NCBI GenBank assembly: GCA_031472005.1
Contig: PZJY01000009.1
Location: 992,001 to 1,056,000 of the forward strand
From: Tetracladium setigerum
Taxonomy: Eukaryota > Ascomycota > Leotiomycetes > Helotiales
Length of the DNA stretch: 64,000 bases
Direction of reading: 5' to 3'
Made by a program: the position numbers and the translations under genes. Of the stretch, positions 48,072-58,552 are shown in pieces; positions within the stretch are counted from its first letter, which is position 1; each line of letters starts with the position of its first letter. The notes below the pieces were generated by a model, which saw nothing but the letters and a program-made list of their open reading frames with translations, was not told the origin of the DNA and made no database searches.

Positions 48072-49689
48072 ATGGAGACCGTCAAGAACATCTTGCACAA
48101 GCTCCATCTCGACGGCGAGGCAGCTCCAGCCCCTCCAAAAGAACCTACGAAAGAGCAACTCCAAGAGCTCAAGGAGAAGTACGAAAAGGCCGAACAGGTC
48201 CAAGTCTTCGCATTCTACGAATCGCTCGATGTGCCAGAGAAGGCAGCCCTCTACGCACAACTCTCCTCCTTCGATCCAGAATACGTCAACACCATCACCT
48301 CCAGAGCTCTCAACCCTCCCAAGCCCGAAAAGAACGAAGCAAACGAAGATGACGTTAAAGAGAAGGACAAAGATGTCGGTCTACAGCCACTACCTAGTTC
48401 AGCAACGGCCAGTATACTCGATTCGAAGACTGAGGATATTGAGAAATGGTATGCAGATGGATTGGACTTGATTGCAGCAAACAAAGTTGCCGTGGTTCTT
48501 ATGGCTGGTGGCCAGGGGACAAGATTGGGTAGTTCGGCTCCCAAAGGATGTTTCAACATCGGTCTACCGTCCGAAAAGTCTCTCTTCCAGATCCAGGCGG
48601 AGAGAATCAGAAAGTTGCAACGATTGGCTCATAAGAAGGCTGGAAGTGGCAAGGACGTGATTGTTCCATGGTATGTTATGACCAGTGGACCAACGAGGGG
48701 GCCAACGGCCGAATACTTTGAGGAAAACAAATACTTTGGTTTACAGAAGGAGAATGTCATCATTTTCGAACAGGGTGTATTGCCTTGTGTCTCGAATGAT
48801 GGCAAGATTCTTTTGGAGACGAAGAGCAAGGTTGCTGTTGCTCCAGATGGAAATGGAGGTATCTACCAAGCATTGGTTACTTCAAGCGTTATGGAGGACA
48901 TGCGAAAGCGAGGTATCCAACACATCCACGCCTACTGTGTTGACAATTGTCTCGTCAAAGTAGCCGATCCAGTGTTCATTGGATTTTCCGCCTCCAAAGA
49001 TGTCGACATCGCCACCAAAGTTGTTCGAAAGCGAAACGCGACCGAGTCTGTCGGTCTGATTCTTCTAAAGAACGGCAAACCAGATGTTGTCGAATACTCT
49101 GAAATCGACAAGGAAACCGCCGAGGCAAAAGACCCCAAGCAACCCGATGTTCTCAAATTCAGAGCCGCAAACATCGTCAACCATTATTATTCCTTCCGTT
49201 TCCTCGAGTCCATCCCTGAATGGGCACATAAGCTTCCTCATCATGTCGCCAGAAAGAAGATTCCTTATGTCGATACTGAGAAGGGAGAGACTATCAAGCC
49301 TGAAAAGCCAAATGGTATCAAGCTTGAGCAATTCGTTTTCGATGTCTTCCCGCTTTTGGAGCTCAATAAATTCGCCTGCATGGAGGTCAGACGTGAGGAT
49401 GAGTTTTCGCCGTTGAAGAACGCGAAGGGTACGGGTGAAGATGATGCCGATACTAGCAAACGCGACATCATGGAGCAGGGGAAGAGGTGGGCTCAGGCTG
49501 CTGGTGCGGTGGTTGTCAGCGAGGGGAAAGAGGATGGTATTGAGATCTCTCCGCTGGTCAGCTATGTAAGTCTTTCCAACCAATTCCCCCAAAGTAATTG
49601 CTAATGATACGTAGGGAGGTGAGGGTCTGGAGTACCTGAAGGAGAAGGAGATCACCGCTCCGGCCGTGCTCGAGAAGGAGCGGGCATAG
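48072..49689 (+). CDS. UAP1: UDP-N-acetylglucosamine pyrophosphorylase
   Basis: Exons 48072-49565 and 49615-49689 (49-nt intron) encode 522 residues. The nucleotide-binding signature LMAGGQGTRLGSSAPKGCFN is at about residues 142-161. Further family blocks are PWYVMTSGPTRGPTAEYF, FEQGVLPCVSNDGKILLETK, AVAPDGNGGIYQAL, HIHAYCVDNCLVKVADPVFI and EQFVFDVFPLLE. The last exon adds GGEGLEYLKEKEITAPAVLE. The enzyme makes UDP-GlcNAc from UTP and GlcNAc-1-phosphate in the cytosol, the last step before chitin, GPI-anchor and N-glycan synthesis. It is essential in yeast (QRI1) and a known wall-biosynthesis gene in moulds. The start ATG follows a C/A-rich leader and gives the usual length. Confidence 0.96.
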
Positions 49690-52622
49690 AGAATGAGAAA
49701 TGATGGTTGTTTCCTATGAGTAGACAGGCTCCAGCTGTACAGTATTGATATCCAAAAACGAGTCTGCATTCACGAACACTCTCGCTGATTCCGCATGCCA
49801 TTTCTTGGTCATATCCGCATAGGCTTTGAGGAGAGGGAAGCCAATGTGTCGGCTCCGTGATTTCCACTCGGTGCCAATGTTCATGAGAAGGAGACTTTTC
49901 CCATGGAACAAGTCTCCCCACTATCGTGATACCAGAAGTAGACAACCCAAACGAAAGATTTTAACCTCCAAGCTGTCATTGGGCTCATACAGCAAGATAC
50001 CCCATTGTTGCCATTCATCCTCCCCATTATTTGATCCTTAGGGGCTGTGTACATAGGATAAAACCAACAACCTCGAGTAGCACAGTGGTACGGAGGTACC
50101 TAGGTGCTCTCCCCACCGCACGCACCTCACCTCACCTGATCACAACCTCCTCCTCCCGAATCTCAATTCCCAAACGAATGCAAAGCATGAAAGTGGACCG
50201 TCTCGCATCATTTCACAAACGGAGTGTTTCCATCTAATCATTCCTCTTCCTCTGAGATCTCCAGACAATCATCGGATCATTCTTCAAGCTTCAGCCTCGC
50301 TTGGCATCTAAGCGATGGGGCATGGGCTTAGCGAGGTAGATGATGGTTGGGATAGATGGCTCGGTGTTAATTTCCATTGCGCTCGTGGGAGATTTAGAGT
50401 TTGGGATGGGAGAGTCACCGAGTAGGAAGTTTTTCTAGAAGGTCGGTCGGTAAGGTGGGTAAGGCAGATAGAAACGTGGAGATAGAGAGCGTGGCAGGAA
50501 AATAAAATGCAGAAAAGGCAGAAAAGGCAGAAAGGGGTTGGATGAACGCGCCTTGCTCGTTTTAATGTGTGGCGTTTTTATGCTTCATGTGGGTCTTTTG
50601 TCTTTTAAGGTATGTAGTTTCATTGTATGATTACCTAGTTCGATTTGGGATTGTCGGTGGAAAGTCAGGTAAGATTCAGCAAAAATGACCTAGATGAATG
50701 AATGAGCCTCAAGCTAATACAGCCGAGTAAGGTAAGCTATCCGTCACCGAGGTTTGAAGATCTTGAAGATCTGAAAGGCGTAGGTAGTCTCCTAGTTTCA
50801 GTTGTAATCTTCCTTCGTAAAAATACTTGTACAGTGGTTGGTACTGTAGTTGATGCGGAAAAGGAAGATCAAAGTGGCTTGGGGATGGATTTAAAGTTTC
50901 ATTAGGCAACTAAATAATGATCCGAAATCCGTAATTAAGTAATGAACTGTGTTCTAACTTCAACTAGACAAACCAAGCATTTCAAGGTTAAACGCCTCTT
51001 TCGCAAGGCATGCAGCCAAATTGGGTAGTGCAATATTCTCATTAGGGAACCGATAATATTTCATGTGATTATTGTGTGGAGATACGGAAGTACGGAGGTA
51101 CTTCAGGACTGTATCTTGGTAGAGACGGCGGTGTAGGAAAGAAGAAGCGCGTCCTCGCGTAGTATTTACAAAGTTAAAAGATCTAGACACAATAAAACCT
51201 TGAACATAACGGTTGAACACAGCCTAGACTGGTGGAGAAGGAGATGGGAGATGACTTTTCGGATTTGGTTAACCAAACCCCACAATCACGTGTGGGGCAA
51301 TTGTGAAATACAGTATGGTCAGTGCTGGATGATGGCTGCTCGATGGTCGCGCCTTGTGAAGATCGGGTTGGTTTGGGTTAGGTTAGGGTGCATACCTGTA
51401 CGGAGTAGGGGTGTGTTGTTTGTGACGAAATAATGTGATATAATTTGATTTGATGTGGGTGATGCGATGTGATTATTACCTCGTATGTGCTGGATGGACA
51501 TTATTTAGGCAAGAGACAAGTCGTACTGTAGCGAGCAGGCAGGTAAGATGAAGGCGGTTGTTCGTTGGTTGAGGGTAAGAGGAAGAAAGGAGTTTATTCT
51601 CCGAAATCACCGAGAGAGGCTGTAGACTGGAAGATATGTAATTGTAAATCATTATAATGTGATGTCGGTGTTCGGTATTAGTATTACTGCATTGTGTGAG
51701 GAATAAGCATTCAGGGTTGTCCTTGGGGCTGTTCTTGTCCATCTCTTCTTCTTCTTTGTGGCATTATTGTATTGGATGTGACCTGTTCGTATCGTTTTAG
51801 TCAAAGACTTGTTGTCAAAGAAGCCTCATCAGCCCAAGACCATCAACGTATCGTATCTATCCAATAAGGAAGGAAGCCTTTGATGAAGTCTATCCATCAT
51901 CATATTCTCCATCATCTTCAGTCGCGATGATCTTTCGTCACCGAATATGTCCAGGTTATGAAAGAATTGAGCAGCCAGGAAAAGCCGGAAACCCTGCTCA
52001 CACATAGACTGGAATAATCATCTCGCTGCCGCCGAAAGGCGAAAGGCGAGGGAAATGATGATGTTGATGATTTGAGCTTTTCTTTCCATTCTTCCAACCC
52101 TTGTGTGTGTATGACGGAGGCAGTGCAGCTGTGTGTGGCATAGCCCAACCCAACCGAGCAGGCAGGCCGATCTGTGCCCCCTTGATAGGTGCATTCTTCA
52201 ATGATGAGATCTCCCCATGACTGGCCGCTTACAGGCCCGTGGTGCACTTGTGTTGTTGCTGTCTTCACTTCGGTCGACTAGGGGAGTTTGTTCAGAGAAG
52301 GTGAGAAGGGTGTTCTGTTGCTTGGCGGGTGACGGGCTGATTGTGAGGCAAAACGAGGAAGTGGAATAATGGAATATGCTCCCGTCCGTCATAAGGGTCT
52401 GGATAAATACAGCCATACAGGCCCGCCCTTAAATCTCCTTCTTTCCTCTTTTCTCCATTATTATTTCCACCCCAAAACACAACCATCCAACGACGCACAA
52501 ACAAAGGATTCATTATCTTTGACATTTCTACATACAAATACTGAACTAAACTCCTCATATCCTCCTACACACCCGTCCGTCCACTTTTCTTTGGTGGTCA
52601 ACACCAATCTTAACCCATCAGA
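49690..52622. other. 2.9-kb intergenic region
   Basis: I see no gene. It includes GGTACCTAGGTG at about 50095, a GCAGAAAAG tandem repeat (three copies, about 50505-50533), TACGGA motifs near 51083-51098 and C/A-rich sequence shortly before the next start, as expected for its leader. Confidence 0.5.
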
Positions 52623-53830
52623 ATGAGGTTTTCAATCGCTTCGGTATGTCATATTGCATCTCCTGGTCCTGGCCTCTTGGGTCGTCCGTCCCCACGTCCA
52701 CGTTGCAACCCCAAATAATCCGTCTTATCCGTGTCGCGTCGCGTCACTCAGTTATCATCATTTATCAATTGATTAGTTGCTAACCATCCCCATTACTATC
52801 TCTAGACAGCAGTACTTCTGCTCGCTCCATCATTCACCTTCTCACATCCACAAGCCGCGCCCGCTGAGCTCCAGCAACGCGATGCCTTCCTTTCCGCCCC
52901 AGATCAACCAGCTTCTGAAGCTTCAGATCACTGGAAGCGCAAAGGCGGCGGTGGAGGAGGTGGAGGTAAAGGCGGAGGAGGTGGTGGAGGAGGAAAGACC
53001 AGCGGTGGTAGCAGTAGTGGTGGCTCGTCGAGTAGTTCGAGTTCGAGTTCTTCATCTGGGTACGCAAGTTCACGCGCAAGCTCATCATATCATTCATGTC
53101 AGCGACTAACATGCTGCTTTCAAGCGGTGGCGGACGTACAGGAGGTGGTTCCAATCTAGGAGGAGCCACAAGTCGCGGATCAGGTGTAACCAAGAACTAT
53201 GGAGGTGGTAAATACTACGGAGGAGGAGCTTCGACACCATACGCCTCCGGTGGCAGATCACCCAAGGGAATTGTTGCCGCACCTATCCTCGGTGTCGCTC
53301 TTCTCGCATACCCAGGCCTTTGGTTGTACGGAGCCTACTCATACCCATACCACAGCCCATACTCATTCCGCAATCGCACATCACGTCGCAACAGGACCGC
53401 CACCTCAACCACCGCATCCGCCACGGCCACCGCGACTGCCCCGACAAAGCGATCGATCGTGGAGAATTTCTACCAGATTGAAGTACGCCAGACTTCGGAC
53501 GAGGGCGAGGATCAGGTAAAGCCAGTTACATGTCTATGTGCCATGTATGCTGTTTGTGGATGTGATGATAATGACGACACTTCCTTCTTGGATGCTATCA
53601 TCGGTGATGGCGATTACGGCAAGCTCAACAAGTCGCTTGTGCAAGTCGCGGACATTGAGGGGAAGAGTACCATTATTCTCAATGGTACTTTGCCAAATGG
53701 TACGACTGCTGCTGGCGGTGTGGATGATGCTTCTTCAGCTAGTCCATCGTCGGTTTTGGCTCTAGGTGGTTCGGCCGTGGGGTATTGGGCCATGATTGCT
53801 TTGGTCGGCGCTGGTGTTTACCTCGTTTAA
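52623..53830 (+). CDS. Secreted Gly/Ser-rich protein with C-terminal hydrophobic tail (DUF7732-like)
   Basis: Exons 52623-52643, 52806-53059 and 53125-53830 (introns 162 and 65 nt; the second has a GACTAAC branch point) encode 326 residues. The N-terminus MRFSIASTAVLLLAPSFTFS is a signal peptide split by intron 1. A Gly/Lys-rich stretch and a run of about ten Ser follow, then a hydrophobic segment (GIVAAPILGVALLAYPGLWL) and Tyr-rich PYHSPYSFRNRTSRRNRT. A conserved-looking Cys part (VTCLCAMYAVCGCDDND) and NGTLPNGTT sites precede a final hydrophobic helix, a possible GPI-anchor signal. It resembles fungal proteins with a DUF7732-type domain. I infer a cell-surface location; the function is unknown. 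Confidence 0.75.
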
Positions 53831-55155
53831 TCGGGGGACTCACTATCGCATCTTTCCAGCTCCGAATAGGCATTCCTTTCTTTCTCTTCACAAAGAAAAA
53901 AACCCCCCCCAAACACCAAAAATATCTGAAGAGTAGCATTCGTCTATTTTCGCCTACCCACACCTCGTTCACAACTTTTGAACAACACCCAAAACAACAA
54001 CAGGCACATATTCCGATTCAATTCACCCTGTACAGTAACTATTTTGTACCATTCTCCACAATCAGCACATGACGACCATGAAGACAAGTTGGGGGGCGTT
54101 CTATTAATGCGGCTGGGTGGTTGTCTTTTTTTATTTGCTTTACCTCTTTTTTAGACGACATTGCATTATGATGGATTGGGGGAAAGTTTTGCAAAAAAAA
54201 ATACCCCTTGGGAACAAACCGGTGTTTTTCTCTCTTTGGTCCTAACCAGCCTGATGGTTTCACCTACCTAGTATGATGCTAGGTTTATAGATTAATTCAA
54301 ATAAAAAAATCCTTTTTATCTTATTTTTTGGATGCGGAAAAGGAAAATTGAGAAAGGTGGAACTGAAGAAATAATTATAATATATAAGCTTACAGTAATA
54401 CACCTACAGTGGGATTCGATTCCGGTGTCCTCTTGTACACTGTCCGCAATTTTATACAAGCACACATGTCGCCGTGGCTGGCATCACTGGGCAGAGTCAC
54501 ATGACTGGGTATTATTAGGTGCCTTGACAATCCAGAATAGCACCCCTAGCCTTACAGTACCGCCGCACTTTCTCGCACTTGATCCCTAACCCTGGTTATC
54601 TCAACTGTACACACTTGCGGCCTTGGCCTTCGCCAATAAACCTTAGAAACTTTGCTAAGGCCTTGAGCAAAGCGTTGTGGAAAGGACAGCAGGGCAACGA
54701 ATCCGCGTCGATAGATGTTAGTGCATGGACGACAAGCAACACGCATATATGTCCAAACAACGGCAGCCAGCGACTCTATTCTGGAAAGTATGGGGATCGA
54801 AACGTAGAGGAGTAGAAAAGAGAGCCAGGGATAAAGACAGTCCTCTTGACGTGACGTACGGCATGGCGCCGGGAGTTGAACCTGCTGAAGACGGGGACGG
54901 CGGTAAGGCCCTTATGATTATCCCACCCTCTTACACGGCAATGACAAACCAGTTGTTTTTGAATTTTGATTTTCAAGATCATGCGACTGTGTAACATTCC
55001 TATCCAGCCATAATATCTATGTACGAGGAATTGGGAGGGTTAGCGGCTCTCTTACTACGCTAATTCGGATCAAATTACTAGGGCCGAGTTCGAAAACCAT
55101 CTACCACAAACCGCAGACTTCAAAAGAACCAACAGTCCCAGAATCAGCTACTACA
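53831..55155. other. Intergenic, possibly with 5' exons of the RBR gene
   Basis: Contains an A7-C8 run (53896-53910) and T-rich runs. A plus-strand frame at 54725-54994 (starting MDDKQHAYMSKQRQP, ending FLNFDFQDHATV) may be a 5' exon of the RBR gene, but I could not find splice sites joining them. Otherwise no gene seen. Confidence 0.4.
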
Positions 55156-55791
55156 GTGATCTGCATAACCTGCTCTCTGGTTTTATCGGAGTCAACGCGT
55201 AATCAGTTCCCCTCCACGCCTATCTGCGCCGCCTGCCCTCCCCGTCATTGCGATATGTGCTTAGAATGTTTTGCAGCCTATATCAGAGCGCAAATCGAAT
55301 TTGGAAATAAAAAAGTCCGATGTCCGTTTTGTGTGGATGCAATCATCGACAACAACATCATAAAGCATCTATACTACACTGGAGATAAGTCGCTTCCACT
55401 GCTGCCTCAGTTCCTCCGTTGCGAGCAGTGCGGAACGTACGATTGGTTCCCAGAGGGCTCGAAAGGATTTGTGAAGTGTGAGAAATGTGGGCAGGATCTG
55501 TGCTTCACACATAAGGAAAGGTGGCATGAGGGCAAATCATGTCTAGAGATCGACGCTAGCCGCGATGGATCAGAAGTCCCCCAGTGGATTATGACACAAC
55601 TTAACCAGCGCAAAGTTAAACAGTGTCCTAATGGTAGTTGCAATAGTCTGATTGAATTGATTGCAGGCTGCTCTCATATAACATGTGTTGTTTGTAAGCA
55701 CGAGTTCTGTTGGACTTGTGGGGTGATTGGCAACACCACACCGCTTCTAAATGTGTTTGGTCGGGCTAATAACGATAGAAGTAGTCCATGA
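55156..55791 (+). CDS. RBR-type (RING-IBR-RING) E3 ubiquitin ligase, 5' end unresolved
   Basis: Coordinates cover the recognisable core of one open frame; no ATG exists in this frame, so a 5' exon must lie upstream or the gene is damaged. RING1: CITC, CAACPPRHCDMC and CPFC (first 60 residues). IBR: LRCEQCGTYDWFPEG to KCEKCGQDLCFTHKERWHEG. RING2: KQCPNGSCNSLIELIAGCSH then CVVCKHEFCWTCG; the Cys of GCSH corresponds to the catalytic Cys of RBR ligases, which take ubiquitin from an E2 before passing it on. Between 54990 and 55155 coding-like sequence appears in three frames in turn, which suggests decay or errors. The C-terminus after TCGV is also uncertain. The gene lies tail to tail with the HeLo-UBC gene, about 75 bases apart. 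Confidence 0.7.
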   Translation: MICITCSLVLSESTRNQFPSTPICAACPPRHCDMCLECFAAYIRAQIEFGNKKVRCPFCVDAIIDNNIIKHLYYTGDKSLPLLPQFLRCEQCGTYDWFPEGSKGFVKCEKCGQDLCFTHKERWHEGKSCLEIDASRDGSEVPQWIMTQLNQRKVKQCPNGSCNSLIELIAGCSHITCVVCKHEFCWTCGVIGNTTPLLNVFGRANNDRSSP

Positions 55792-55864
55792 GACTATCTT
55801 GGAGAAGCTGAAAGGCTATTGTGTTGATTTACTACGAAGCAACAATGGCACTAACGTCTCAACC

Positions 55865-57409
55865 TTATTTACTCCCTTCTTTCACTGGCTGCGCGTGAGT
55901 CTCAGTATAGAACCTCGCAACTTTCTCATACCCCTGACGGTCACCCTTGAATAAAGTAGCCACATCTAGGAGAAACGGTTCATCTATGTTAGGTGAAACT
56001 AGCAAATTCTGGATTTGTTGTAGTACTACGACTTTATAAGTCTAGAAATATTTATCGAATTGTGTTGCAACTTACACTCCAATGTTGTCATCACTGGTGA
56101 CCAAGATCCTTTCATGTTTTTCTCTAAGCACAGTTCGCCAGTGTTATAGTTCACGTTTAGGTGGTAGATTTTCGTCAAGAACTTGATGGTTGGCGGCTTG
56201 AAAGGGAAGTCGCGAGGATATGCTACGATAAAGTGGAATATTCCATTAGAATAGGGAGTACTTTCCTGTATTCGTAGTTAGGGCGGTGGACTTAAAAAAA
56301 AAACCTTGATTACCAGGAGTGAGAAGTCAACCTTACCGGGCCCTCAATGCTGGCACGACAAATGGTCTTGGCAGTTAAACGTGTTAACGAATTTTTACGA
56401 TAAAGGATCTTTTAATGATTCTTACAATATTGCTATCGTCCATTGGAGAAAGCGAAAATGAATTGATCTGTAGACTACGTGCTTGTTAGTAAAAACTCTT
56501 ATTCGACTTGATTGTCGCTTCTCAATGAAAGCCTACCACTGAAACGACTCTAGCTCTCTGGTAATCCTTCGGATACAATTTGGTGGATATTCTCGATGAT
56601 TTTCCGGACCCCGCTGTTCAGCACCAGCCATCATGTATTCAGACCCCGTATTAGGCATGTCGGGAGTAAGTGGTTGAGCTACTGAACTCGATTCTGGTGA
56701 TCTGTGGAGCATCAACATATTGTTCTTAAACAGAAATACTCTTTTCTAGTAATGCAACTTAGAGGCCATACCTATTGGTTCTTGTTAATGGCGTTGGCGA
56801 GGAATTGGTCTGAGGATTCCCTAAGTATTGGATAGGAAGCTGCCTCCTTCCATTTATCGGAACAATATCCTTTAAACTATCATTGAAGCCATGAATAGTT
56901 GAGATCAAGTCGTCGGCTAGCTTTTTGTCCCGTAAAGCCCAACGAAGTTTGCGAGAGAATCTTGCTCCTTCTTGAGTAGCCTTGATCTTGCAGAGAAAAT
57001 CCAAGTAACCGGATTCCACCGCTGCAGTAATGTCTGTTGGTTGTGCACTCCATTCTGTAAGTAATCCGTTTGCCTCAGTGGGCTGCAGCGTGTATCGATC
57101 TATCAACATCGTCGTCTCGATAAAAGCCGCTCTTATTGCGGAGAATATCGTAATAACTGTGTCCATCACGACTGGTATTTGAAGGTTTTCATGTGTTTGA
57201 GTCGCAAGAGCCTGCTCTCCCAGTTTCCAGACACCAGCGCCTTCTCCCCACAGGAGGAATCTCACCTTTTCAACCCTGAGTTTGCACAGAAAACTCTCGT
57301 AGTCCTTTCCATGATTTGACCCCATCTCGAACAGCTCAAACAGTTGATAACAGGTACTGAAAAGTCCAGCCAGACCAGCTACGCCGACAGCAAGCCCTGC
57401 TGCTTCCAT
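55865..57409 (-). CDS. HeLo domain fused to a ubiquitin-conjugating (E2/UBC) domain
   Basis: Five minus-strand exons, 57409-56772, 56701-56537, 56474-56337, 56265-56076 and 56031-55865, with GT-AG introns of 70, 62, 71 and 44 nt, encode about 432 residues. Residues 1-210 are a HeLo domain: MEAAGLAVGVAGLAGLFSTC, GKDYESFLCKLRVEKVRFLL, WGEGAGVW, then helices with FLCKIKATQEGARFSRKLRW. A Pro/Ser linker follows (about 213-270). Residues 280-420 are a UBC fold: CRASIEGPESTPYSNGIFHF, YPRDFPFKPPTIKFLTKIYH, LNVNYNTGELCLEK with the E2 cysteine, GSWSPVMTTLE and VVLQQIQNLLVSPNIDEPFL. The usual HPN is HLN and the Cys is one residue further on than normal. HeLo domains act in fungal cell death and incompatibility. 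The frame needs one more A at a five-A run (T at 56392-56396). Confidence 0.8.
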
Positions 57410-58080
57410 AGCGAGAGTAGGTTGCGAAGCCAGGGAGTAATTGGGCCCAAAAAAAGGTCAAAGATATTGTTCAGTTTACAGCCTTGTTGTGGAAGGGAAA
57501 CATTGCCAAATCTTGTTAGGCCGAAGGCGGCAGCTCAGGACCTCAGGCTATATCGTAATGACAAAGAATCGACTAACCGGAATCACTCTAGTGGTAATCA
57601 ACTGTGGCTTGTGTAGAACTTTAAGAGAGTGTACAAAGAGGACACCGGAATCGATGCTAACTGTATGTCCTATTTTATGCATTCCTACCCTTTTTCACGG
57701 CTACTTCTGATATGAGTAAAAATAGTAACATATAAGATTAAAAGACATTTCTATATCTTGATCCCGTAATTTCAAATCTAGTAACTTTGCCTTGGACCTG
57801 AGTTGTCTCAATTCTTGATTCAGACTTACCTATTTTTGCCTTTTTAAAATTCCAAAGATAACAAGAATTAGTAGAGTATTGGTCGGATGGAAAAATGAGA
57901 TTCATTCACCCGTTCTACGTTACTATTTACTCATTATTTTCTCTTTTTTTTTTTTTTTTTCCCCCATTAATTCATTGCTTGCTTGCTAACTTGCTAGGCT
58001 ATGAGTAAGGAGTAAGGTACCTACCTACCTCCCCTACCTTACGTCTTTTATGTACTCTATAACAGCACTGAACTAAAGTG

Positions 58081-58131
58081 TGAAGGAAGAGAAGAAGAGA
58101 GAGAGGAGAGGGAGAGAGAGAGAAAAAGATG
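58081..58131. repeat. GA-rich purine tract
   Basis: About 50 bases made almost only of G and A, with GAGAGA runs, read directly on the plus strand. Confidence 0.85.
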
Positions 58132-58218
58132 ATGAATGCCCTACGCTAATAACGCTTTACTTACCTAGGTAGGATATATCTACCTACTTAATTACAGTAC
58201 AACCACGATCAAACCGCT

Positions 58219-58250
58219 CATGTTCATGTTCATGTTCAATGTTCATGTTC
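58219..58250. repeat. (ATGTTC)n short tandem repeat
   Basis: Five copies of ATGTTC, one separated by an extra A, read directly. Confidence 0.9.
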
Positions 58251-58251
58251 C

Positions 58252-58330
58252 GCTTCCCCTTCTACTTCCCCCTTCCCCCGCTCTCTCATCTCTCTCCTCT
58301 CTCTCCTCATTCTCCCTCTCTCATTCCATC
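58252..58330. repeat. CT-rich pyrimidine tract
   Basis: Nearly 80 bases of C and T with CTCTCT runs. It is complementary in composition to the purine tract 130 bases before it, so a hairpin or triplex is possible. Confidence 0.85.
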
Positions 58331-58552
58331 ACCATATCTATCTAACTCAGGTATCTTTTTCATCGTTCGCGATTTTTCATTTCCACTTTTCATATTCGTG
58401 CTTTCATGCCTGCCTGCCTTGCTTGCTCGTCTGCCTGCCTGCCCATTATTTAAGATGCGTTTCCCACTTCCCCGGTTCCATCAATCATCTAAAACCCATC
58501 GTCATAAAAGTTCTCGCTTGCTCAAAGAAATTCGCTTCCCATCCCCTTCCTT

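Larger units (their letters stand above)
57410..58552. other. Intergenic, low-complexity: promoter of HeLo-UBC, 3' flank of DSK2
   Basis: Holds a 17-T run (57944-57960), TACCTACC repeats near 58016-58040 and 58161-58190, a purine tract, an ATGTTC repeat and a pyrimidine tract, listed separately. No gene seen. Confidence 0.6.

Noticed and set aside
54402..54440. tRNA-like sequence (GATTCGATTCC)
   Set aside because: No matching acceptor stem or anticodon arm around it.
55156..55158. GTG as the start codon of the RBR protein
   Set aside because: Nuclear genes of moulds start with ATG; the frame is open upstream, so an unseen exon or damage is more likely.
55751..55954. Possible C-terminal exon of the RBR gene (VHETILEKLKGYCVDLL)
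   Set aside because: No intron joins it in phase, and it overlaps the last exon of HeLo-UBC on the other strand.
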